Shown here one piece after another: positions 32,840 to 45,330 of a DNA stretch of 64,000 nt (the stretch's first letter is position 1; each line of letters starts with the position of its first letter). Source of the stretch: Pegea sp. RAD2-039. Lineage: Eukaryota; Chordata; Thaliacea; Salpida; Salpidae. Below the pieces are notes generated by a model. That model was not told the origin of the DNA. It searched no databases and was given only the letters and a program-made list of their open reading frames with translations. Position numbers and translations under genes: made by a program. The stretch lies in the NCBI GenBank assembly GCA_034620365.1, contig JAQGEQ010000048.1, positions 1,674,001 to 1,738,000 on the forward strand. The letters run 5' to 3'.

Positions 32840-35800
32840 TTACTTTTCAACCTCTTCTGGGTATTTCCAGATTAAAATAGCTCCATCTTGACTAACACTT
32901 ACAATGTAGTGCATATTCGGGCACATTTTAACTCTCAAAATGTTTCCACTGTGTCCCATTCCCACATGTGTTACTACACCGTCATGATAATCCCATAGCT
33001 AATAAATAAAATGTGATTTGAAACAGTAAAATGCCAACTACAAAAATGATGTAAAACTTGTCTAATTTATCATTTAGAAAATTTTTAAACAATCAACTCT
33101 ACCACAAAACAATATTTGGACAAAATTTCTAAATTTGATTAAGACATTTACCTTGATCAATCTATCATCACCTCCTGTGGCCATAACTTTTCCACTTTGA
33201 GAGAGATCTATACCATTGATTGAGCCAGATTTCGATCCTTCAAGCTCTCGGATTTGTGAACCATCGACTGTCTCCCAATAAGCAATCTTTCTATCAGTTC
33301 CAGAAGTGACAATCTATAAGAAGGTTGTATTTCTGTTTAGCAATCTATTTACAATTACAAGAAGGCTAGAAACAATTTATAATCGACTAATCTATAAACA
33401 AATTTATTGGTTTTGAGACTTGACAATTAAATTCATTAATTCAAATGAAAATGTAAGTCTTCTTGTTTTCCAATAAATTCAGAGGAATTATTGATTTATA
33501 AATGTTTAAATCACTTTAAAAATTATAAATAATAAGATTACTTGAGGAAGTTGAGGATGATATGAGACACACTGAAACAGAGTGTTACATAAAACCATTT
33601 GATTTCTGGTAAATCGAGTCAAATCCCAAATGATACAAGTACCGTCAGCTGATGCAGATACACATTCACGGTTATCATTTGTAAGCTAAAATTAGACAAA
33701 TATTTGTAAAAGTCGAAGTTTTATAGGATCATCATGAAAATCTTACTTTTACACAAGTAACTTTAGATGTATGTTCTTTCATTGCAGCAGTAAACGTTTG
33801 AGTTAAGGGTTGATAAGAAAGGTCCCAAACTCGGACCTAAACAAAGCGGATACTTTTCTATTAATCAATTTATTAAAGATCAGATCTAATAAAAAATGAG
33901 ATCTAACTACAATTATTGGTAATTTTTGATAAAACATTTGTATCTAATCATGATCTCTATAATCTGTTTTTATCATGAGATAAACAATCGAAGTGACTTA
34001 CTTGACCTTCACCACCTCCAGAAACAATTCTTTGACAATCACTAGTAGATGTAAGAGCAGTAACGCCACCATGATGGACATTATTGATTGTATAATAAGG
34101 CTTCCCAGTTTCTGGCAAAAAAGCTCGAATTTTACCATCATTCCAAGCAGATAATATAGACAGCCCATCCTAAAATGTTTAAAAATAATCATTTATTTAA
34201 GAAGCTAAAGGCTTTAAAAACTATTTCAACTATTTCGAAAATAGTTTTAGCTTCATTTAAGTTGGAATTATAAAAGAAGGTTGTGAAACATTTTTGAAAT
34301 CCTTTTAAAGAAATATTCTCTTTTATTTTGTGCATTTTATATTTAATATTCACAATAAAGTTTATTTCATGAAATTGATATTCATTTTTGTTGGCTGCAT
34401 TAAAAACTTTGTAACAAACTTAATTGTAAGTGTTAATTATAGTCGAGACAGAATTAAAAGGTTACCTTGGTAAATTCAATGGCGTTACAAGTCATGTTGG
34501 GCACAGAAATTCGAAGCAATTCACGAGATGTCAAAGTGTGCCAAATACGAATATTTTCACCGGAACAAGTCGCGAACAACTGAGATGTTGCTGAAGGAAA
34601 AGCAATATCCCTCACAGCATCAATTGGAGCTGTTATAATCGGTTCTTTTGTAAACTCGATCAAATTAAATCTGCAAATAAAACCAGAAACATCAGTTTCT
34701 TAAAAACTGAAGATATTTATGAGCAACACCTTGTAATGAGTCCTTTTTTGGTACCAACAAAAAACTGATGACCTTCTCCACGTAAAGATATTGATGTAAC
34801 TTCTCCATCTAGCTTGGAGTCTAATGGTTTAGCAACTGTATATTTATCTCCATTATTCTTTAACACAGCCACTCGACCGGCTCCAGTTCCCACCAGTAAA
34901 TCTGATGTCTTCAAAAGCTGTGTACAAAAAAATTCCAAATATTTAAAAACTGTTAAAAAGAAACTAGTCAAAAAAAGACATTAAAAGTAATATTTGAAAT
35001 ATTTGTTACTTAAAAAACTCACTTTCATGGATATAATACCCAGGCTAAACTTAGAAGTGGACTTTGTTGGCCCAAGACTGGAAAGTAGTTTAGTTTTCAT
35101 GTTGATTTTTAATACATCACCAGTAGTAGTACCACAGTAGAAAAACATATCTTCTGGTTCAATCTTTTAATGAAAAATAAATTATATTAGCCGAAAACCT
35201 CAATGTTTTTTGAGACACTATTTCTAAATTAATTTATATAATTAATCATATTAAAGCAATTATTGTAAAAATTACAGAATGTTAAAAAAACCTAATTTTA
35301 CAAAACTTCCATTTTTTACCTGGATGCATTTAATGACTCTTTTAATGGAACCAAGATTACATTCTTCAGGTTTGATCTTACGGTTTGCTACATCAATAGT
35401 CCAAACTCTCAAGGTTTTATCACCACCAGTCACAAATATGTTATCATTTAAGTTAGCGAATCTAGTTACAAAAACATTTCCAGCTGATTTCAATGAAGAG
35501 CTTGCCCCACAAATCTAAACGACATCAACACGGATATTAGTAACCAAAAAATACAAAAGCAATTTTGTCTAGTTTTATCAATCAACGATAAATAGCAATA
35601 TGCTTTTTTAAAACAGGTGAGCTTTTAGAATTCTCAAGAAGAATTCACTAGGCTATCTAATTATTTAAGAATGAAGCTAATGGAAAAATATTATATCAGA
35701 CTTGACATGATGAGAGTGAAATCTGCAAGTCAAAAGCGTAAAAATGATGTTCAAATTAATTTATGTGCTAGTTTTGAAGTTGTGCAATGTTCTACAGACT

Positions 35801-36959
35801 AAATTCAAAAAATAGTTTGTGGTCGCTGAGCCAAAAACTGAAATGACGATTACTAAAAGATTTTAATACAGTGTTAATGATTGCTTAGATTTTAAGTTAC
35901 TTTTATTTCTCTGACTTTGAAAGTAAAGAGAAATTAAACTTACAGATTGGCCAGTTTGGATGTTCCAAACAACAACTGACCCATCATCTTCACCTCCTAG
36001 CGATACAAGATAAATATCATTTGGAGAAAATGCCAATGATTGAACTTTAACTTTGTGCAATCTCATCTTGTGTAGACATTTTTTTGTAGCGTAATCCCAT
36101 AAAATGATATCAGCTTTAAAACCCATGAATGTAACCTAAGAAATTATACATAATATTAAAAAATAATTTTGATGTACAATTGTAACTGAGAATTTTAAAT
36201 AAGTTAAATGTTGTTGAACGTTAATTTGCTTTTTTAATATTATTATTAGAATTTTATACTTTTAACTAATTTTTTGTTTGTCTCTTCACTTGAATTATTA
36301 TAGGCATCAAGAATTTAGATAAAACCATAATCTTAATTCTAAAAACTTAATTTTTGGCTAACATATAAGATTTATAATTTGTTCTGACTTGTCCTGACGC
36401 GATATATTTTCCAGTCTTAGACATGGAGATGCATGAAACATTGTTTTCATGCCCACAAAGAAACTCTTGTTTACCAGTATTCAAATTTTGGATAACTATT
36501 TGACATCCAAGAGGATAAATCATATGTTGCCTGGAAGAATAAAACATCATTTTTTAACAATGATTTATAATTTACTATTCTAATATTTATCTATCCACAA
36601 AATATTAATGTGTTCCAAGAGTTACTTGAACCATGTTTAATAAAGAAAAACAGACACTATAATTAAGGTAGATGTCTTTCTGTGAGCAACTGTGGATAAT
36701 CTCTATTAACTCTACAAATCAAATTTCTTATAGTCTACCCGTAAGCACAGAAGTTTAAAATATTGTAAACTAAAGTCAGGTGAGCTTGATACAAATAGAA
36801 ATCAGCAATATGATAATAAACGTCCAATAATTATGATAAGTTTTATAAAAAAAACTATTAGAACCTATCTGGGTGAACTTTTAGGCCATCATATATATGT
36901 CCATTAAAGCCAATGGTGGAACAGAGCTCCAAAGATTGGAAATCATCCTCATCAGTCAT
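32840..36959 (-). CDS. CFAP52: Cilia- and flagella-associated protein 52 (WD-repeat axonemal protein)
   Basis: Twelve minus-strand exons: 36865-36959, 36389-36530, 35944-36135, 35320-35514, 35023-35163, 34730-34917, 34466-34670, 34002-34169, 33747-33836, 33542-33685, 33152-33313, 32840-32998. All phases close, giving 626 residues (human 620). It is a doublet-microtubule inner protein of motile cilia made of WD40 repeats. The whole chain is collinear with human CFAP52: GFNGH, HMIYPLGC, VTFMGFKADIILWDY, SPNDIYLVSLGG, DGSVVVWNI, GTTTGDVLK, TSISLRGEGHQFFVGT, ENIRIWHT, SRELLRISVPNMTC, SAWNDGKIRAF, VSGGGEG, ADGTCIIWDL, TSGTDRKIAYWE and a final HSGNILRVK...ILIWKYP. Introns are small except the 1.5-2 kb-scale spread in the 5' half. 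Its presence implies the animal builds motile cilia. Confidence 0.97.
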
Positions 36960-38665
36960 TTTTAATAATTTTTTTTAAGTGTTTCAGTGCAGATTTCTAA
37001 AAAGTTGGCAACTTTAGTTTATTTAATTGATATTGTTCAAAATTACTATTTATCAATTTCTTTATTAGAAATAAGTTGAATCTTTTAATTAAAAACTGTA
37101 AAAAATTTGTTGATTTAAATTTGATGAAAATTTGATAAAGTTTATACTTTTGAAACATTATAATAGATATATATATCCGTTTGAGCTGATAAATTTGACA
37201 ATATTTTACAGTTAAAAACTAAAACAATAGATTTAAAAAAAATCTAATTTTTTCAAAGTTTTTAAACTAAAAAATTATTTCTACAATTTTGAAAATAAAC
37301 TAGTAAATTAAAAAATTGAAACTTTACTAAATTTATTTTATGCAAGCCTTTAAAAAATTCAAAGAAAAATTGAATTTAACTAATTGATTTATAAAATTAT
37401 TCAAAATAAAGAATACAGCCAAATAAAAATACATAAAGTTTTTCTTTTTTTCAAACAAAGTTTTGGTAGAAGCGGCATACATGTATCTATGGAAACCCTA
37501 AACAAGCCTACTATAACTTAGGGATATTTTGAGCTTTTAATAAAATGTGTTACAAAACTAATATCGTAGTTTAGTTAAAACTGCTTAAAATTAAAATATA
37601 GTAATAAGAAATTAAAGCCATAAATTATAAATTAAATAAATATAATTTCGTCACTTATAGACTTTTAGAAACCACTAAATATTCAATTTGTTCAACTTAT
37701 TTAAATATTTGAAAAGCTTTGCGAACAATACATTTTAAAAACAATGTTTATGTATTTTATTGAAAACTGTTATAAAATTTATAAAAAATAAAGCGTAAAT
37801 AGTTGAAATTATGACGTTAATAACCTAAATGTTTAAAAATTTTTACTACTAAGTACTTTAAATTTAGAGTTTACAAAGGTCGTGAATTATCAAAAAGAAA
37901 ATGATTGTACGATAACATAAGCTTATTTTAATCAGTATGTACTATGATTCATAAATTTTCATCATTTATAAGCTCTGAATATTAAGCTGAAATGAATGAT
38001 TATGTGAAAGATTTACCGATTATAGGAAAGACATATTTTATGCTTGGAAAATACCAGTACAAAAAACACACTTACGTATTCGTTTAAACTAACACAGATT
38101 ATGTAGCTTCTAACTAGTATTATTGGTTTCTTATTATATTTTAATTACAATTTTAAATGAGTTGTAAAAATTTTGTTGCGAGAAGAAGATGCTTTGGTGA
38201 AACTAAATGATTTATGATATAGTTTAAACGTTTCTCCCTAAAATTAATAAGTAACTTAAAGACTCAAACTAGCTAAAAAATAGATTAATAGATAAAAAGT
38301 TTTCAGTTTTTCTTTTTTCTTTATTAACATTTCAAAAACTTTCTGATGTCTATGAAAGTAAATTAGATGTAATAGATAGAGTAAAACAAACAGAAATAAT
38401 TGTGACAAAGATAGATGTCTTCATCGTTGCACTTGATGATTTTTTTTTCTCGTTTATGTTGGTAAAATTAGTTTTCCCTTTTCTGATTAATTGATTATTT
38501 TGAGGATTTGATTCTGCAAGATAAAAACTAATTATTTTATTTTTTCATAAAGCGTAAAAATATGTAATAATTGAAATTTGACGTTTTTGCTTATGTAAAA
38601 TAACTCAATTAAATATGTTTACTGATAAGTAAAATTTCTATTAATTGTCATTAAGAGCATATGAG
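36960..38665. other. Intergenic region between protease and CFAP52
   Basis: It contains the CFAP52 promoter and the 3' flank of the protease gene. Very AT-rich. I see no further exon, RNA gene or repeat. Confidence 0.5.
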
Positions 38666-41600
38666 TCAGTAAAATATTTTAAACTCACCGCTTTTGATCC
38701 ATTGGTAAAAAGGAAAGACTCTTGTGTAAACACCAGGGTATTTTCGATCAGCACAACCGATTCCAAACGATGAAATTCCAACAATAACCCATTTTTCATT
38801 ATTAACCAATCTCATCAAAGGTCCACCGGAATCTCCCTAATATGAAAATTTATTGAAATTTAATTACGTCAAGCTATTTCATATCACAAATGAAACATCC
38901 TTTAAACCAACTAAAATCTTAAGTTTAAATTAAACTTTATTAAGTTAATTGTTGTTTAAGCTTTCCTGCTTGGAAATAATCTCACCTGACAAGTGTCTCC
39001 TCCGGTACTTTTTGCACAAATCTGGCTTTTTTGTATTTTATAGCCTGCCCTCTTATAGTTCGATTTACACCTTTTTATTTTCTGTTCAGATAATTCGATT
39101 TGTTGCAAAATCTCCGGCCGTTCAACTGATCTTTTATCTATAAAGATATGCCTTTCAGTAAACATTAGTCATGCATGGAGATTTAAAGAAACTTTAAATC
39201 TTATTCTAATAATAAATAATTTTAAACTGAATCTTAAAACCTTAATTCATGAATTTCTTATAAATATTTAAATATTTTAGCTATTTAAAAATCTGATAAA
39301 TGAAAGATTTAAAGTATCAATTATAAAATAAATACACTTTTTGCATTTTGATATAGCGGTGTAAAAATAGATGTTGGTAAGATTAAAGAATACCGATAAT
39401 AATATTTATTTTGTATTTCGGTGAAAATCATTATCACAGTATTCCTTATTTTTAGTCTTATACTTGCATACAGATTTCTTGCAACATTATTCTAACTCAA
39501 ATATATAGTTTTTTGAAGATATAAGAAATTTAGAATCTACTTTCTACTACCTTTAAAAAAGTAAATATACAAATATTTAAAAACAAACTTTACCCATTGT
39601 TCCCCATCCAATAGCAAATAAAGTTTTCTTTTTTGAACTTGCAGTATTATCTAAACAAATTGGTCTTGTATAATTATCAAATATGATTGTTTCTTTTAAC
39701 TTTATCAAAGCAATATCGTTGTATAAGTTTTCACTGTAACAAAATGTTGGTTTTACAATATTAGAAATGTTTTAAACAACAATTAAACAACTAAATTTAA
39801 TCGACTATTTAGTTAAACATGGTTAACGTCTAAGATTCTATTTAATTCTATTTCCTCAATAAATTTTATAAGCTCTAATAAATTTATCTAGTTTAAATCA
39901 AACATTTTCTAAATCAAGAATGAGCAAAGGTTAGCTCATTTAAATTTGACTTGAAAAATCCTTGATTTGAATACTAAATTTGCTATTAAACAATTAAAGA
40001 TATTACTAGCTACTTTATAGAGAAGCTCTAAAGTTAAAAATACCTGTTGTACGAAGGATGGATGACTACTTTGCTAATTGATAATGGTTTGGTTTTTATA
40101 TTTGTACGATTATGCAAACCAACATGTATAAGTACATGACTGAAATCATAAATATTATCAAATTACTTATGAACTTACATTATAAAAGTACTTGAAGCAA
40201 TCAGGAAAAGTTTTAACAAAAACTGACTTTATTTTAATACTATCAAAGCAATGAGCAGCAGTTATTATATGTCTATTAGATATAATACTCCCTCCACAAA
40301 AACTATCTGTCTTGTTTCCACTTATTCTAGACAACATAGCCATCCAAGGCCAGCTACCGGGAGCTGCATCTTGACCACCAATTATCCGATGGTTCTGTTT
40401 TAAGAAGCATATATTTTGAGAGATGTTGGTGTACAAAATGATCCTGTATTACCCATAAATAACGTAGTGGATACAAATTACTCCCACATCCAACGGTGTT
40501 TAAGTGTGCTAGTTATCGAAATTGGTTTCATCAATTTTATGTATTCTTAAATTAGTTCAAACACTCACAACACTTTATTTCATCCAAGTTATCTTCACAA
40601 TCTTGTATTTTGTTACATTGTTTACTTTTTGGAATACAACTTGATTTATCACACCTTAGATGTGTTTTTCGACTGCAATTATCTACTCGATGAATTTTCA
40701 TTAAAGTAGACATAACAATAAAAATTTTTCCAGATCAAATTTAACCCATTAATATTCTTAATCAATAAATAACCAGGTCATAAAGAAATATCAACAATAA
40801 GTATGCAAACAACTAGAAATTTATATTCAAAGATTTCTAAAAAACTTTCTTGTACAGCATATGCTGAATAATAAAAGATGCTAATGCTCTTTGGAATAAT
40901 ATAGCTAAGTTTTTTTAATGTGTTTATATTGTTGATTTAGTAAGTAAATATGCTTATATTCTATTGATTAATTATCATAAGGCTTAGTGTTTTAATGTAA
41001 TTGTTTTAATTTTGTGATTTTTCTGTAAAAAACTTACATGTGGCTTTCCATCTTAATTCAAAGTTATCCGAAAAGTTTTTCGTAAAATTTCCTTTGAAGT
41101 GAAAAAGAATTTTAAGGTTATTTGAATACGTTTCAAAGTTGGGTGGAGTTTTTCCGTTGCAATATTTCGTACCTATCTGTAAAAGGAAACATGTGTATCA
41201 TAAGAATTAAAACCAATTTTTATTCATCTAATATAAGAATGATTTATATTTCTAAGCTTTTTTTTGTAAATATTCTTCTTAACGATTGTTAACTTTAAAA
41301 CAAATTATCTCGTACATTGAGAAAAGTTCCTTCTTATTTTGTTGAGCGATCTATTAATTTTCTAATACAGCGTGTAATACATGTTTTTAATTCGTGATTA
41401 TTCTGCAAGTATCTTTCCAATAGAAGAATTCCATCATTATCTTAGTCCATAGCAAAGAAGATAGAATCAAGCCACTAAACTATCGACTAACTTCTCTAAC
41501 TAGTAGCTTCTCCCAGATTTTCTGAATCTCTTTACAAACATTTACTTTCTATTTATCAATTTAGGTTCATTCATCAAAGATTCTTCATTGATAACTTGTT

Positions 41601-43213
41601 TTCCTGTCTCCACTAGTGGCTAAGCTCCTCAGCAACTAAACAAACTAGTAATATCAGTAAGATAATTAACTAGTAAGATAAGCATCTCTCACGATTTAAA
41701 GTAGGTTCAGCAAGTAAATTATTCATTCAAAATTAGTTCATTTACTTCATACCAAGTTCTGAAATATTTCAACACTGTTAAAACTTTTCATCCCGAATTA
41801 AATTGAAAGTCTTCCGTATAGATTACTCATCTTGAAAAAAATATTATCTTAGATGTGAAGTGATCCTTTTTTCATACAAAGCTCCCAATAGGCTTTTTAT
41901 CATATCTTTGCATCTTTTTTGTCTTTTTATTTAAAAGCATTGTTAGTTTCTGTCATCTAAAGTTTAATAATTTATTTAAAGATTGTAATCTTTCATATGT
42001 CATCAGAGGCTTGTCATTTAAAATTTAACCGCTCAAAAACTTTAATGTTACCAAGTAGACAAATAACTTTTTCATTAGGGTAACTATGATTTGAAATCTT
42101 CTTTCTTTCCATCACTACATCAACATCTTATTTAGAAAATATAATTTGAGTAATTTCCTTAACAAGCAACTTCTTTTCTTCACTTATATTGAATTCTTGA
42201 TTCATAATTTGTATTTTAAATATAAAGTTCTTCTGCAGTGTTTCTAATCTTTCTATTTTAATCATGTTAAACTGTGATACTTAAGACCTTTTTTTCAACA
42301 TCTTTCTAAAGTCAGACTGTTTCGTGCTCGCTATATAAGAACTGTATAATTTATCATCTGCAGTTATGTATTGAAAAAAAAATATTTCAGTTTTCAAGGT
42401 GAAGTTATTTGAAATATTTTTATAGCCAAAGCAGTTTGTCTGTATTTTATTGTAATTTTACCTTTTCATTTTCATCATAAATTTCCATATAATTACATCC
42501 TCTGCAACCAGGGCATAACCAGCCTCCGACATCAAACTGTATAAAGTGAACTACTAGTGTCTGAAAGATTCAACCAATTACAAATATTTTTAAAAGTTTA
42601 CCTTTCAAATTTGAATATACCACAAATATAATACAAATAAATATTTGTATAAAAGTACAAATATTTGTACTTTCATGGTTTGTAGATTTGAAATATTAAA
42701 CAAATATAAACTGAAATAAAAGGAAAATTGCAACACTCGAAGTTGAAACATATAACAAACGTTGTTATCAAAATATAACACAAATTATAATTTACTTGAT
42801 TTTCTGAAACTTTTATATTCCATTTCAGAATATTTGAGAATTTCGAATACATGTAACTATTTTTAGAAAACAAGATTGTTCCATTAGCATAGTGTCCGTC
42901 AATAGTAACTGATGCTTGTGCTGTGAATAAAACAAATGTTGAACTTTCACTAATTCACTAAATATTTATTATATAAATTGATCTATTTGTGTTATCGGCT
43001 TTATAATTTTTGCTAAATATTGTAAATACATTCATGAGTTATTATAATTACAAATTTAAAACAATGTTTAATCTTATAGAGAATCTACTAAGGTCTTAAA
43101 AGTTAAATACATTTATGTGGAACATCTTTGTCATATATTTCTTACACACCTGAATGAAAGTTAATAAACAAGATGATCAAATAAAACACAAATTTTCCAA
43201 AAAATGGCTCCAT
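38666..43213 (-). CDS. Secreted CUB - LDLa - trypsin-like serine protease zymogen
   Basis: Eleven minus-strand exons: 43150-43213, 42796-42920, 42462-42536, 41038-41176, 40569-40682, 40453-40508, 40228-40394, 40044-40139, 39594-39733, 38986-39137, 38666-38836; 432 residues, phases closing. Domains: signal peptide 1-21, CUB about 22-135 with paired Cys, LDL-receptor class A about 137-172 (six Cys, ending DCEDNLDE), a short linker with a lone Cys (VGCG) that can tether the cleaved chains, then the S1 protease from 195. The activation site is R194-IIGG. The catalytic triad is His239 (TAAHC), Asp285 (NDIAL) and Ser379 (GDSGGP). Asp373, six residues before the Ser, predicts cleavage after Lys/Arg. 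The architecture recalls matriptase/enteropeptidase relatives without a membrane anchor. A donor-like GTGAG at the end of the last exon could extend the tail. Introns hold repeat relics. Confidence 0.93.
41440..41700 (+). mobile_element. LINE reverse transcriptase relic inside protease intron
   Basis: Plus-strand translation, broken by stops, gives LNYRLTSLTSSFSQIF and then YQFRFIHQRFFIDNLFSCLH. This follows the NYRPISLTS...F.K.FE and QFGFR blocks at the start of LINE reverse transcriptases. It lies antisense in the intron between 41177 and 42461 of the protease gene. No catalytic motifs remain. Confidence 0.55.
41940..42320 (+). repeat. Dispersed repeat, copy B
   Basis: It aligns best over 42124-42243 with copy A at 19561-19695, on the same strand. 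On the minus strand it reads as a Lys/Glu-rich peptide (about 40 residues, one stop, then about 35 more), suggesting a decayed reading frame, perhaps from the same element family as the adjacent LINE relic. It sits in the same protease intron. Confidence 0.55.
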
Positions 43214-44592
43214 TGCTTAAGAAATTATTTTACACATCTTTTTCTCGTTTGAGTTTCAAAGTTTTAACTGATCTAAAAAACGTTTTTATATAGCCTAAAT
43301 AACTCAAGTTATGTTAAAATTAGTGAAAAATATTGAGCTCATAAGTTCATTTTGACATCTCTTATACATAAAGCAATATAATAAATCCAAAATTTTCTAA
43401 ATCTTTTTAATTTTAAAGCAAAAATTATCAATTGCATCTCTAACTTCTTAAGCTATATAACTATGAAACATTAACTGCTTCTATAGTATTTTTTTTTGAA
43501 AAACTGAAATATGAAAGTTTTAGATGAAGCTCTTCTATTCTTTTGATTCTATCTCTTTTGTCTAATAACTTTTTAAGAGGCGATATTTAAATTTCTTTTA
43601 AACATATAAACTATACTTTTAGGCTATAAACTAACTAATCTAGCCTGTTTATAATCAAACATGAACATAGCCATTTAATTTGTTTGTAGGCGTTGCTTAT
43701 TCCTTGTTAACTAAATTTCTTTAGATAATTCTATGCGGTCACACTTGCTTCCGTTTTCAATTGTTTTCATTGCAGGTTATATGGTGTGATAGTTTTTTTT
43801 TAAATTTGTTTCTCTTAAGTGAGAAAATGAGCTTGTTTTCAAAAATACTGCTAAAGTCAACAAATCATTGACTTAATGCTAATTTATATGAAATTTGTCA
43901 GAGATACGTTAAAAAACAAATGGCTAAAAAGTTTTTAATAACACTTAAGTATAGAAAATACTTTATACGTAACAATAAATAGTTAAATGTATTTACAAAG
44001 GCTTAAATTTTAGTTGATCAATGTACAGTGTAAATATATGTATTTATAGTATAAACCGTTGATTTTTGTTTAATGACAAATAAGATTTTAAAAGCATTTT
44101 ATTGCAACTACTAAACGTGTTTCAATGTTGTTTTTATTATTAAAAGCTGTTAGAATTTCAACATACTTTTTTAACTTTAAACATTTTATGTTAAGTTTTT
44201 CTAATGCACCTATTTACATCCGTCTTAGTTAATTCATAACAGAATAATTTAAAATCAACCTTATAGCTTGAAAAATTTAATTTTTTGTTTATATGTATTA
44301 CTCAATATTTAATTTTTGTTTAGTAAATATTCAAACTTGAAAAAAATATATAAGAGCAACATATGCTAAAAAGTCTTGCCCCAAATGCCTATAAAGTTCA
44401 GCAACATTCTTGGCACATTTTCAGTCTTTTTATTTTGAGGCAAGCAAATGTAAAAATTATTTATGATGATTATAGGCGAAGTTACTTCATGCTAGGTGTG
44501 CTCTAGAAACAATGTTAAAAACAGAACACAGTGAAATGACAAGAAAAGTTTTTACATTTTTTTCATGTTCTTTAATGTTAGTTTTTCCTCAT

Positions 44593-44880
44593 TCAGATGT
44601 TTGCGGAGTAGAGAGAGCTGTAAGGAGTAATTTGCTGTGATATCTTTTGCCGGTATTGATGCTTAAAGATTTCATATCGCGCTTGCATGTATCCTAAAAA
44701 TGAAGACAAAGACGCCCGATATTACATTTACCTTTTAAAAGTTCCGTTAACAGATCCTTTGAGGTCCGTCCCCCTTCCATCAGGTATATGTGGCCGAGCA
44801 AGCGAAGCCTATTCTGGCTAAGCATGCTGTACATTGTGTCGGGTTAACACACTGTAAGACTTTCTCGTTTTAGATCTTTT
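44593..44880 (-). mobile_element. LINE 3' end (C-terminus of reverse transcriptase ORF), decayed
   Basis: The minus strand reads SMLSQNRLRLLGHIYLMEGG, then KDLLTELLKGKCNIGR, then (in another frame) TCKRDMKSLSINTG, ending in TGA at 44593. This follows the C-terminal tail common in LINE ORFs: RRLRWLGHVLRM, LVEGKRKRGRP, CKRDLKAL. At least one frame change lies between the blocks. G+C is clearly higher than in the surroundings, suggesting a younger or foreign-composition insert than the other relics. Confidence 0.75.
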
Positions 44881-45099
44881 GCTACCACCTTATTTGTAAA
44901 ATAGTTTGCAATTATGCTAACTTGATTAAACAAGAATTACTTTGCTAAACCAAAGGCAAGTAAAATATTTTTCTTACAATTCTTGTAACATATTTGAATT
45001 GTATCATAGAAGATTACCTCACAGTATAGTTAAATATAAGATGATGACAATTAATTAGATATGCTTAATCTTAGTTAGTGATTACTGATGAACATAGAT

Positions 45100-45330
45100 C
45101 CAGTTGTTGCCTATGCAGCAGGATTTCACTTTCCATACCAAAAAGGTATGCAGCGGTACAGAAGATATAACGTGGCTGCGCTCAGCTGGCGTCGCAGAAG
45201 CTGTCAGAACGACACTTAGTACCGAACTGTCTATGAGGCTGCAACTCCGGCTTTAAATTTGAAGTTTTGCGTCTCCTAGAAGTGTTGTCATTAACCAGAC
45301 TAGCAAGGCTACTCGGGATTTTTTACGGAC
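45100..45330. other. GC-richer island of unknown origin
   Basis: About 230 bases with many CG and GC steps in otherwise AT-rich DNA. Neither strand gives a long open frame or a motif I recognise. It lies 220 bp to the right of the LINE end above and may be part of the same insertion on the minus strand, upstream of its RT C-terminus. Confidence 0.35.

Noticed and set aside
34454..36550. Several separate WD-repeat open frames as independent genes
   Set aside because: They join in phase and in order into one CFAP52 chain.
40140..40178. Apparent 39-bp intron in the protease gene
   Set aside because: Using the nearest donor breaks the frame. A GTCAGT donor at 40227 restores phase 2 and the normal spacing after TAAHC, making the intron 88 bp.
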